In this document: positions 16,611 to 24,333 of the stretch, one piece after another
Position numbering within the stretch: the stretch's first letter is position 1
Layout: every line of letters begins with the position of its first letter
Assembly (NCBI RefSeq): GCF_016863295.1
Contig: NZ_BOOP01000029.1
Location: 111,458-175,457, forward strand
Direction: 5' to 3'
DNA length: 64,000 nt
Source of the DNA: Planotetraspora phitsanulokensis
GTDB lineage: Bacteria > Actinomycetota > Actinomycetes > Streptosporangiales > Streptosporangiaceae
Program-made: the position numbers and the translations under genes
Notes under the pieces: generated by a model
What the model saw: the letters and a program-made list of their open reading frames with translations, nothing else
What the model was told of the DNA's origin: nothing
The model's database searches: none

Positions 16611-16757
16611 TTTGCATCCCCTGAGTGACTATGACTTCGCGTGAGCAGGGCGACCCCGAGGCCAGTGGCGCCAGTGATCTCCTCTTCGCCGAGGGAGGCG
16701 TGGGTGAGGCGGATGGGGGGTGCCTTGAGGAAACCGGTCATGCGATGCGGCGGTGCG

Positions 16758-17045
16758 CTATCCGTTGGTGTCTTTGAGCGGCCGGCCGTTCTGCAGGTAG
16801 ACAGTCTGGTTGGCGTTGGCGGCGTCCGCACACGCGGTGATGCGCCGTGCGAGGTGGGGGGCCAGGCGATCGGTCCACTCTTGGCGGGAGGTCCAGGCGA
16901 CGGCGGTCAGTTCGTCGTCGTGGGGGTGGACAATGGCGGCTTCGGTCGAGGGCTCTCCATGCGGCATCAGGCAGGGCTGGCAAGGAAGACGGGCTGCGTT
17001 GCTATTGCAGGCCGACATGACCGAGGCAGCGGGCCCTGGGGTCAT
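16758..17045 (-). pseudogene. NUDIX-hydrolase-like C-terminal remnant
   Basis: The frame ends with HPHDDELTAVAWTSRQEWTDRLAPHLARRITACADA, resembling the C-terminal part of actinobacterial NUDIX proteins that follow the E-x-DELTAV strand. The Nudix box itself is absent upstream and the first 35 residues look random. It is probably a fragment left by an insertion; no product is expected. The 200 bp on either side hold nothing else I can support. Confidence 0.4.
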
Positions 17046-17198
17046 GCTCGGCCGGCCGCTTCCCGCCTTATGTCAGTGGTGGCGTCAGGACGGTGGCAGG
17101 TCGGTATCAGCGTGGTCGGTGATGGTTGAGCCATGAACGGTTCAGCGATCGCGGCCACGGGGTTGCGAACTGGGCCACACCAGCACAAGGAGTACACG

Positions 17199-17873
17199 AT
17201 GCAGAAGTTCGACACCCCCGCCCCGATCTCCGCCGTCCTGGACATCCCCGCGGGGCGCGTCCGGTTCATCGCGGCCGACCGGGCCGACACCGCGGTCGAG
17301 GTCCTGCCCGTGGACGCCGCGAAGACCCGAGACATGAAGGCGGCGGAGCAGACCACGGTCGACTACGCCGACGGCGTCCTGCGGATCGAGACCCCGGTGA
17401 AGAACCAGTACTTCGGCCCCTCCGGATCCATCGAGGTGACGGTCGAGCTGCCCACCGGCTCCCGCGTCGAGGCCAAGGCGGGCTGCGCCGAGCTCCGGAC
17501 CGTCGGCCGACTCGGCGACATCGCCTTCGAAGGCGCCTACAAGCAGATCAAGATCGATGAGGCCGCGAGCGTCCGCCTCACCGCGGTCGACGGCAACGTC
17601 GAGGTCGGCCGGCTGGGCGGCCCCGCGGAGATCAGCACCGCGATCAGCACCGCAAGGGGCGACATCCGGATCGCCGAGGCCACGGGCGGCACGGTCGTGC
17701 TCCGCACCCAGTCCGGCGACATCTCGATCGCCGCCGCAGGGGGAGTCTCGGCCGCGCTGGACGCCGGCACCAGTCACGGCCGCATCCACAACGCCCTCAA
17801 GAACAACGGCACCGCCGAACTCGACATCCACGCGACCACCTCCAACGGCGACATCACCGCCCGCAGCCTGTGA
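17199..17873 (+). CDS. DUF4097 beta-repeat protein
   Basis: A 224-residue protein from ATG 17199, preceded by AAGGAG at a normal distance. It is built from short repeated strands typical of DUF4097 (GRVRFIAADRADTAVEVLP, GSIEVTVELPTGSRVEAKAG, GDIRIAEATGGTVVLRTQSGDISIAAAGG, TSNGDITARSL), predicted to form a right-handed beta-helix-like sheet. No signal peptide or membrane anchor is seen. In actinomycetes such proteins often stand next to small helix-turn-helix regulators; that partner is missing here. The biochemical role is unknown. Confidence 0.8.
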   Translation: MQKFDTPAPISAVLDIPAGRVRFIAADRADTAVEVLPVDAAKTRDMKAAEQTTVDYADGVLRIETPVKNQYFGPSGSIEVTVELPTGSRVEAKAGCAELRTVGRLGDIAFEGAYKQIKIDEAASVRLTAVDGNVEVGRLGGPAEISTAISTARGDIRIAEATGGTVVLRTQSGDISIAAAGGVSAALDAGTSHGRIHNALKNNGTAELDIHATTSNGDITARSL

Positions 17874-18120
17874 CCCGCGACCTCCGAAGGGGAGGTGGAC
17901 CAAGACGGGGAGAATCTGCTGCCCGCCGGACTGACCACGAAAGATCAGACCGGCGGCAGCACGCGGGCGGCCGTCGGCTTTCAGTCGGCGTCGCCCGGTC
18001 CCACCAGGCCGGTCATGTTTCCTAGGATGCCGTCAAGTATGTGGTGGGACAGAAGCCTCAAGCATCTCGTGGAATAGACAAATATGCTGCGGACGACCGG
18101 AGCCGGCGAGGGTGGGGATT

Positions 18121-18546
18121 GTGGCAAACGAGGGAGAATCACGGGCTCGTCGCATTGGGGCCAGCGCTCGGATCGGTGTGATCCTGGCTGCGTCGTCTTT
18201 TGTAAACTACGCGGCTTGGCTTGGGTGGGACCATGAATGGGATGTCGAGCCGGACGGCAGTCTCAGCGGGCCCTATCAGCCTTGGCAGGTAGCGGGGCTG
18301 GTCGTCGGTCTGGGACTCCTCGCCGGACTTGCCGGTCGGCGCGGTCACCCCCGGATCGGCACGCTCGGTATCGCGGGTGTGATGTGGTTGTCCTGGTCGG
18401 TCAATGCCGCCATTTCGGACGATAGCGGCTTGTGGGCCGTGGGTGCTGTGATGTTGCTTCCTGCCGTCTTCTTGGGTGTCGGTCTCGTCGCATTTCTTAC
18501 ACCTTTAAGCAAATCCTCTAGTCATGGAGTTCGCCGCGCCGAGTGA
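18121..18546 (+). CDS. Small four-helix membrane protein, unknown
   Basis: About 141 residues from GTG 18121, with GAGGGTGGGG upstream. There are four hydrophobic helices: IGVILAASSFVNYAAWLG, WQVAGLVVGLGLLAGLAG, IGTLGIAGVMWLSWSVNAA and LWAVGAVMLLPAVFLGVGLVAFL. No domain is recognised. It lies in the longest cassette of the att array. Confidence 0.6.
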   Translation: MANEGESRARRIGASARIGVILAASSFVNYAAWLGWDHEWDVEPDGSLSGPYQPWQVAGLVVGLGLLAGLAGRRGHPRIGTLGIAGVMWLSWSVNAAISDDSGLWAVGAVMLLPAVFLGVGLVAFLTPLSKSSSHGVRRAE

Positions 18547-18574
18547 TCCAGGCGCGCCGTGCCGCTAGATAGCG

Positions 18575-18628
18575 CTCATGGACCTCATGGACCTCATGGA
18601 CCTCATGGACCTCATGGACCTCATGGAC
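18575..18628. repeat. Tandem repeat, six perfect 9-bp units
   Basis: Six exact copies of CTCATGGAC. The unit length is a multiple of three, so all frames stay open through it, but no gene is supported. The array sits just before the second copy of the long duplicated block begins (18629 on matches about 15078 on). Confidence 0.95.
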
Positions 18629-18685
18629 AGGTCTTCTGGGTGACTACCGTTTCGGTAGGGCAGTGTTCTGCGGGCGACATGCAGA

Positions 18686-19297
18686 TCAGTCAGCCCAGTG
18701 GAACCAGACGTCGAAGATCGAGTGGGGCGGCCCATCGCCGAGATTCGTATCGATCTTGAGGCCTGGCAAGGCTCGTCGGCTGAGAAGATCGGGGCCGATG
18801 AGGGCGATGCGATGACGATCCAGGACGTGGGAGATCTGCTCACTGCCTCGTTCCCATCCGGGAATCGGCATCTCGCGGACATCGCTCAGCCATGGCAGGG
18901 ACCACGCCCCCCGACCATCGGGGTGATGGGAGCGCTCGCCAGGAGATAGAACGCAGGCGATCGGGGCCAGACGGCACAACACGACCGTGATCCCTTCGAC
19001 GGTGATATAGCCGTCTGGTTCGACGCGGCGGGTGGAGCCGTCTCGTTTGGTCAGGAAGACATCGACGTTGGACGCATAACCGGAGCCGTAGTGTCTGAAC
19101 TCCGCGTGCTCAACGACCAGCTCGGGGATCCGGTTGAGATCGGCGACGACCTCGCGCAGATGACCCTCTACAGCCTCAGGCCCACCAGCCCAGGGGCCTT
19201 CGTCGGCGACTAACTCGTTCTGCGAGGCGCGTATTTGTGAATCGGGATCGAGGAGGAGGGCCTCGATGCCCGCAGATGCATGATCGTGGTCGTGCAT
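18686..19297 (-). CDS. Unknown 203-aa protein, array paralogue B
   Basis: A close relative of the protein at 15136-15747, co-linear over its whole length and differing by scattered substitutions (for example VDVFLTKRDGSTRRVEPDGYITVEGITVVLCRL). From ATG 19297; GGAGAG is about 9 bases upstream. It is divergent from the only antitoxin-toxin pair with an intact toxin. Both paralogues remain open, which suggests selection for the product, but no family or function is recognised. Confidence 0.6.
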   Translation of the reverse strand: MHDHDHASAGIEALLLDPDSQIRASQNELVADEGPWAGGPEAVEGHLREVVADLNRIPELVVEHAEFRHYGSGYASNVDVFLTKRDGSTRRVEPDGYITVEGITVVLCRLAPIACVLSPGERSHHPDGRGAWSLPWLSDVREMPIPGWERGSEQISHVLDRHRIALIGPDLLSRRALPGLKIDTNLGDGPPHSIFDVWFHWAD

Positions 19298-19350
19298 GCC
19301 GACAGTCTCTCCGATGCTGATGACCAATTCGGCGTTGTGGATATCCGGAG

Positions 19351-19376
19351 GCCGCCATGGCGGGCGGCGGTAGCCT
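19351..19376 (+). promoter_or_regulatory. Inverted repeat plus -10 box of the intact toxin-antitoxin operon
   Basis: GCCGCC-ATGGCG-GGCGGC (19351-19368) is directly followed by TAGCCT (19371-19376) and then ATG 19383 six bases later. The repeat is a plausible operator for antitoxin autorepression, and the spacing fits a leaderless message. Confidence 0.5.
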
Positions 19377-19382
19377 GATGGC

Positions 19383-19673
19383 ATGACTGCTGAGCCGCTG
19401 CATCACGCCGAGGACGACCCGGCGGAGATCTTGCGTGTGCTGCCGGAGCGGTGGCATGAGCAGTTCCTGAGTGAGTATCACAGCGCCTTGGACGCGGCCC
19501 ACGAGGTGTGGCGGTTCCAGCAACTTCGAGAGCTCCTGCGCGTGTGGCGGCTGCATGCGGCTGCGGTCTCCGATCCTGATTTCGATCGGGCCGAGCAGGC
19601 GGTTAGAGAGGGCCGGCGCGAGGAGTTCGTTTCGATGGAAGATGCTTTCCCGGGTTGGGCCGATCGTCGATGA
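19383..19673 (+). CDS. Antitoxin of a RelE-type module, copy 3 (intact pair)
   Basis: A 96-residue helical protein, the same as copy 2. Its TGA overlaps the toxin ATG (ATGA, 19670-19673), which enforces translational coupling as in typical toxin-antitoxin operons. It is the cognate antitoxin of the only complete toxin in the array. Confidence 0.7.
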   Translation: MTAEPLHHAEDDPAEILRVLPERWHEQFLSEYHSALDAAHEVWRFQQLRELLRVWRLHAAAVSDPDFDRAEQAVREGRREEFVSMEDAFPGWADRR

Positions 19674-19915
19674 GCTACCGCGTGGATCTCCACGTGGCGG
19701 CGCTGTCCCAGATGAAGGGCCTTCCAGAGGAAGCGCTCGACGCGTTGATCTCCCGGACGGTGGACCTCGTCGAGAAGCCTTGGGACGCGCGAGTCCTGTA
19801 CAAGGATGATCCGGACTTCCGCATGACGACCTTCGGTGATTTTGGTGTTCTGTACTTCAAGGTCGATGAGGTCGCCGAGTTGATCACCATCTTCAACGTG
19901 ACATGGGCGGGCTGA
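19670..19915 (+). CDS. RelE/ParE-like toxin, intact copy
   Basis: An 81-residue protein with the RelE-like layout: strand MSYRVDLHVAALSQM, helices LPEEALDALISRTVDLVEKPWDA, strands RVLYKDDPDFRMTTFGDFGVLYFKVDE and ELITIFNVTWAG. The family typically cleaves mRNA at the ribosome or inhibits gyrase; which applies is not evident, and catalytic residues cannot be assigned with confidence. The gene is coupled to the upstream antitoxin. Two broken relatives occur at 14714 and 16120. Confidence 0.75.
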   Translation: MSYRVDLHVAALSQMKGLPEEALDALISRTVDLVEKPWDARVLYKDDPDFRMTTFGDFGVLYFKVDEVAELITIFNVTWAG

Positions 19916-20077
19916 CGGCAAAGGTCGAGGGACGCATCGCCGCGGGCCCGCACACAGTCTGAGTGACTATTTGAGTGACAACGGCGACGGACGCCCGCAG
20001 ATGGAGATGGACGTCCGTGCATGGTTGGCGCAGGTCACGGCAGCTTTTGACCCACGTGGGCGATCGGGCCAAGACGC

Positions 20078-20122
20078 TTCACACCGAAGAGGTCACTGGT
20101 TCGATCCCAGTATCGCCCACCA
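20078..20122 (+). repeat. tRNA-Val(CAC) 3' end, att-like copy 5 (array end)
   Basis: The same 45-bp core, with full acceptor complement GGGCGAT at 20058-20064 pairing with ATCGCCC, yet only 13 bases lie between acceptor and anticodon loop, so D-arm and 5' anticodon stem cannot form. The homology to other copies stops about 15 bp after the core and the terminator hairpin is missing, marking the array boundary. Confidence 0.8.
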
Positions 20123-20740
20123 CGTTCCCGCAGTTCAGAGGTCAGATGCCGCGTCAGCGGGTCTGGCCTTCTCTTCGTTTGGACCGTGGTTGGATCGTGG
20201 GACCAGACGTCACCCACCGCCCTGGACCGTCACTGAGCCGCTCTTTCCGGCACCTGGTTCCGTGGGGGTGGCGGACCGCTGTGTTCGATCGGAACGTCGA
20301 CGGGCGCCGTCCGGGTGTCAGCTTGGTTGGTCCACTGCCTTCGGGCCTGTGACGTGGGGAACGGCGCATTCGGCCCACCGGGGAGATCGGGCACATACGG
20401 GCGTTACCGGTCATCGATGATCGAGCTGACGCGCCGGGTGATCAAGCGGCGTCAATCGGATTCGGTCCGAACATGTAGCCACTCATACGGAAAACGGTCA
20501 GTTGGAATCTGATGTCCAGTGTCCGAAGATTCGGCACCGCGATGGCCGCCGACCGACTCCTGTTGATCAGAAGGTCGCGGGCCGGCCCCGAGGATGCTCC
20601 GGCTCGATGAAGCCTGGGCGGCGCCGAGAGCCCTCGTTAGGAGCCTCTGGAGGCGAGGAGCAGGTCTCGCCCCTCCCCTCGCGAGCGGGACTCGTGGCCC
20701 AGCTGTACAGCTTCGACCGATTTGAATCAGTCGGCCAAAC
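20123..20740. other. Intergenic stretch between tRNA-Val and tRNA-Pro remnants
   Basis: Open frames are present on both strands but none shows a domain, coding bias or ribosome site. A 20-bp imperfect palindrome CGACCGATTTGAATCAGTCG (20714-20733) lies immediately before the tRNA-Pro remnant. Confidence 0.35.
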
Positions 20741-20783
20741 CTGGGGGTCAAGGGGTCGCAGGTTCAAATCCTGTCGTCCCGAC
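20741..20783 (+). repeat. 3' end of tRNA-Pro(GGG), attachment-site scar
   Basis: CTGGGGGTCAAG (anticodon loop with GGG and 3' stem), GGGTC, T-arm GCAGG-TTCAAAT-CCTGT, acceptor CGTCCCG, AC. The 5' half is not canonical: GGGAC..GTGGCCCAGCTGTACAGC upstream is only partly similar and interrupted. tRNA-Pro is a known insertion target of pSAM2-type elements. A 14-bp tandem duplication of CTGTCGTCCCGACA follows (20771-20798). Confidence 0.75.
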
Positions 20784-20816
20784 ACTGTCGTCCCGACACT
20801 GTTTCGGCAGGTCGGA

Positions 20817-20850
20817 GCCACAGTTTCCATGATCGGATACTGTGGCCTTT
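20817..20850 (+). terminator. Strong hairpin terminator after tRNA-Pro remnant
   Basis: GCCACAG ... CTGTGGC stem, then CTTTTC. This is probably the native tRNA-Pro terminator. Confidence 0.7.
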
Positions 20851-21185
20851 TCTTTGTGCCACCCAGGTGTCACCCAAGCTCGACGTCTCGGCGGCTGCCG
20901 TCGGGTGACAAATTTCTCTCCAGCGTGTCACCGCGTTCGCCGATTCCTGGCCTGATGGCCGCAGCGGAGTTCAAACGCACGGCGAATCTACGTTGTTAAG
21001 GATGGCGCTCGGGTGCGGTACTCGAAAGATCGTGGGTCGTGCTGAAGACGTTCCGGACACTCCCCGCCCAAGCAGGAACCCCATGGAGCCGCTACGCGCC
21101 CGGCGACCACACACAGTGACTCAGACAGACGGGAGCATCGCTATTCAGACCACTCGATCAGCGGGCCATCCCAGTAAACTGACCC
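20851..21185. other. Intergenic stretch right of the island
   Basis: No gene, repeat or RNA is supported here. It lies between the tRNA-Pro scar and the 3' end of the DUF190 gene. Confidence 0.3.
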
Positions 21186-21527
21186 CTACATGGCGCGGCG
21201 TTGCTGGGTGGCGGGGTAGTGGAGGATTTCGACAGGTTCGAGGGTGGCCAGGCCGCCTGGGATGAGCTCGTCGAGCTGGGGGAGGAACGCCTCGATCTTC
21301 GCGCGGGTGTCGACGATGATGACGATGATCGGGAGTTCGTCAGCCAGGGACAGGATGCGGGTCGTGTGGATCCGGCCGGTGGCGCCGTAGCCTTCGATGC
21401 CGCGGACGGCGCTGGCGCCGGCGAGCCCCGCCTTCTGCGCCCGACGCACGATCTCGTGGTAGACGGGCTTGTGGTGCCAAAGATCGCTGTCGCCGACGAA
21501 GACCGTCAGCCTGAGTCCATCGCTCAT
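21186..21527 (-). CDS. DUF190 (PII-like) protein
   Basis: A 113-residue protein with the DUF190 pattern: LRLTVFVGDSDLWHHKPVYHEIVRRAQKAGLAGASAVRGIEGYG, then SLADELPIIVIIVDTRAKIEAFLPQLDELI. The fold is related to PII signal proteins. Its ATG overlaps the antiporter stop by 4 bases, so the two are translated together. In this pairing it probably senses a nucleotide and gates the transporter (inference). Confidence 0.85.
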   Translation of the reverse strand: MSDGLRLTVFVGDSDLWHHKPVYHEIVRRAQKAGLAGASAVRGIEGYGATGRIHTTRILSLADELPIIVIIVDTRAKIEAFLPQLDELIPGGLATLEPVEILHYPATQQRRAM

Positions 21528-22828
21528 GTCTTCACCGTTTCGGGCTCGGTGACCCTGCGGAACGTGCGGTCGAGCCAGTAGCCGGCGATCTGGGACGTCA
21601 CGATCGACAGCAGCACGAGGATCGTGAAGAACGTCTCGTTGATGATCCCGGCGGCGAAGGTGACGGTGGCCAGCACGATGCCGGGACCGCCGCGTGCGTT
21701 CATCGCCACGGCCAGCTGGACGGCCGACTTGCTGTCCTCCCCTGCGAGACGGGCCGCGACCCAGACCGAAGCGGCCTTGGTGACGCAGGCCAAGGTGAAG
21801 AACCAGACGAGGAACAGGAGGTCGATGTTGTGCAGGAGGTCGAGCTTCAGCCCGACGATCGCGAAGTAGACGGGGATGAAGAAGGCCTGGGCGAACTGCT
21901 TCAGCGACACCCAGGTCTCGGACGTGGCCCGGTCGCCGCCGTCCGCCCGTGAGCAGGCGATGCCGGCGAGCAGTGCGCCGAAGATCGGGTTGATGCCGAG
22001 ACCTGTGCAGGCCAGGACAGCGACGAACAGCACCAGCAGCCGGAACGCGGCCGGGTTGCGCAGTTCGACCAGGTTGAACCGGCTGTTGGCGAGGGAGAAG
22101 ACCGTCCGCGCGCCGCCGACGAGGGCGACCGCGAGGAACGCCAGGCTGGCGAGCACGTAGTAAAGCGCGGTGAGTGGCACGTCGTCGGTGTCGCCCAGCG
22201 ACCACAGGCCGAAGACCCCCTGGCCTCCGGTGTTCGCGAGCCCGAGAACGACAGCGAGCACCACGTACAGGGCGACGTCTTCGAGGACGGCGACGGTCAG
22301 GACGACCCGGGCGAACGCGGTCTCGAGGATGCCCAGATCCATCAGGATCCGTGAGATGACCGGGATGCTGGTGACCGCGACCGCGATCCCGAAGATCAGG
22401 CCGGTGGTCAGCGGGGTGCCGTGCGGCCCGGAGTAGTGCTTGGTGCTGAGCACGCTGGCAACGCCTATTCCGATGGCGAACGGCACAGCCAGCCCGATGC
22501 CGGTGATCAGAGCGACCTTCCGGCGTTCGCGGCGGGTCGCCCGAAGCTGCAGCTCGGCACCGACCAGGAACATCAGCAGCAGCAGACCGATCTGGTACAT
22601 CGCGCCGAGGACGCTCGTGGTCACCTTGCTGGAGCCGAAGACCCAGTTGGCGAAGCCAGGGGCGACAGCGCCGAGAAGGGTCGGGCCCAGCAGGAGACCG
22701 CCGATGATCTCGCCGATGACCGCCGGTTGTCTCATCCTGGCGAACAGCTGCCCGCAGGCGTGGGCGGCCACGAGCAGTAGCGTCAGCGCGATCAGGACAT
22801 GGGTGACATCCGCTGTGCTCAGCGACAT
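21524..22828 (-). CDS. Cation:proton antiporter, CPA2/KefB-like
   Basis: A 434-residue membrane protein with about 12 hydrophobic helices. Typical CPA2 features are VIGEIIGGLLLGPTLLG after the first helix, LLMFLVGAELQL, and VLEDVALYVVLAVVLG (the ion-binding E-D motif). The C-terminus ends shortly after the last helix, with no RCK/TrkA-N domain, which fits control by the overlapping DUF190 protein. ATG 22828 with GGGGAA ahead is preferred over an upstream TTG at 22864. Confidence 0.85.
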   Translation of the reverse strand: MSLSTADVTHVLIALTLLLVAAHACGQLFARMRQPAVIGEIIGGLLLGPTLLGAVAPGFANWVFGSSKVTTSVLGAMYQIGLLLLMFLVGAELQLRATRRERRKVALITGIGLAVPFAIGIGVASVLSTKHYSGPHGTPLTTGLIFGIAVAVTSIPVISRILMDLGILETAFARVVLTVAVLEDVALYVVLAVVLGLANTGGQGVFGLWSLGDTDDVPLTALYYVLASLAFLAVALVGGARTVFSLANSRFNLVELRNPAAFRLLVLFVAVLACTGLGINPIFGALLAGIACSRADGGDRATSETWVSLKQFAQAFFIPVYFAIVGLKLDLLHNIDLLFLVWFFTLACVTKAASVWVAARLAGEDSKSAVQLAVAMNARGGPGIVLATVTFAAGIINETFFTILVLLSIVTSQIAGYWLDRTFRRVTEPETVKT

Positions 22829-22983
22829 GAGTTCCCCGGGGCTAGAGGTGTACGAGTCAGCCAATACCTCCCGAATGTGACTGACTGATTGCCCTCTGTC
22901 ATCTATCTATCCAGTGATATCGGACGACCGGCTCGGCTGGAAACTGTGGCACTGTGCGGGTGCCAACTAATCATGCGTCCGGG

Positions 22984-24087
22984 TCAAGCTGCATGTTGAT
23001 ACTCCCTGAGAACGCCGCCGAGTCGATCATGCCGGTGGATGTCGAGGCGGGTGATCTGCACTTAGTCGGTGCTCGGATCGGGGAGTGAACGGAGCGGGCT
23101 GCCTGTTCGAGAGTTCGGTGTGGTCGGTGTTGGTTGTAGAAGGTCTCGAACTCGCGCAGGGCGTGTAGAAGGTGGCGCTGGTTTCAGATCAGGGTGTGGT
23201 CTAACAACTCGCGTCGGCAGGTCTGGATCCAGCGTTCCATGATCGAGTTCATTCGGGGTATCCGAATACCGGTCTTGACGACCTGCAGTCTGGCGTCGGC
23301 CAGCGCAGCGTCGAAGGCCGCGGTGAATTTGGCATCGCGGTCGCGGATGAGGAATCTGGCCTTGCTGCCCGCGTTCTGCATGTCCCTGAGGAGGTTGCGG
23401 CCGAGCGGGGTGACCCACTGCTCCGTGGGGTGTGTGGAGGCGCCGAGGATCCGGATGCGGCGGGTGGCGTGCTCGATGACGGCGAAGACGTACAGTCGCG
23501 CCCCGGTCAGCGTGCGGACCTCGAAGAAGTCACACGCCGGTACCGCGTCGGCCTGGTTGCGCAGGAAGTCGGGCCAGGTGGTGTGCGCCCGCCCGGGAGA
23601 CGGGTCGATCCCGTGAGCTTTCAGGATCTCCCACACGGTGAGGCGGCGACGGTGATGCCGAGCGCGGCCAGTTCGCCGTGGATACGCCGGTAACCCCATG
23701 AAGGAGTTCTCGCGGGCCAGTCGCAGCACCAGGAGGCGGATGGACTGGATGGTGCGCTGGCGTCCCCGCCGCCGGGGTGCGCAGGCCGCGGCGTGGCGGT
23801 ATCTCAGCAGGTCACAGTGCCAGCGCAGGACGGTGTCCGGGCGTACCAGCAACGTGAGGTGTCGGAGCTTGTCGGTCGGCAGGTGGTGGAGCAGCCCGGC
23901 GAGCACGAAGCGGTCGCCGGGTGTGAAAACGGGGTTGGCCACACTGGCACTGCAAGGTCGTCAGCTGATGCCGCAACACCAGAATCTCGATTTCCTTGTC
24001 GCGATCGCTCCTTGGCAGCAGCCGCATGAACGCGAAGGTGTTCGTCACGGTGAGGTAGGCCAGACGCAGCAGCACGACAGACCATCA
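22984..24087 (-). pseudogene. IS3/IS481-type integrase-core transposase, multiply broken
   Basis: The parts lie in several frames. An N-terminal LRLAYLTVTNTFAFMRLLPRSDRDKEIEILVLRHQL (24075 leftward) is followed after a shift near 23930 by the catalytic core (CDFFEVRTLTGARLYVFAVIEHATRRI, FLIRDRDAKFTAAFD, RMNSIMERWIQTCRRELLD). A TGA replaces a Trp-like codon after DHTLI, the C-terminal FETFYNQHRPHRTLEQA continues, and another shift precedes DRLGGVLREYQHAA. At least three lesions make it inactive. Confidence 0.85.
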
Positions 24088-24333
24088 TGCCGTGGCGGCC
24101 CAGCCCTCACGCCTCCTGGATTCACAACGCATGATCATCGATCAGTGCTGCGACCTGCGCGGATGAATTATCGGCACCCACAGGTCTACACCCGGACATT
24201 GATGGCGGCGGGCATGCGTAGCCTTGTGTTGGCCGAGAAGATCGGCTGTGGTTTGAGCGGATGTCGGTGGTGTGCGTTACCTTGAGGTCGTGATCGCGTA
24301 GAGCCCCGGGCAAGTGAAGCAGGTACCTACCGA
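24088..24333. other. Intergenic region upstream of the beta-lactamase
   Basis: It contains the remnant left end of the transposon and presumably the beta-lactamase promoter. No regulator gene (BlaI-type) or clear hairpin is seen. Confidence 0.3.

Noticed and set aside
18575..18628. Possible CRISPR-like repeat
   Set aside because: The 9-bp units are contiguous without spacers and no cas gene is present.
20058..20122. Functional tRNA-Val(CAC) gene
   Set aside because: Acceptor and T-arm are complete but only 13 bases lie between acceptor and anticodon loop, so D-arm and 5' anticodon stem cannot form.
20703..20783. Functional tRNA-Pro(GGG) gene
   Set aside because: The 5' half shows only scattered similarity and is interrupted by a palindrome; only the 3' half is tRNA-like.
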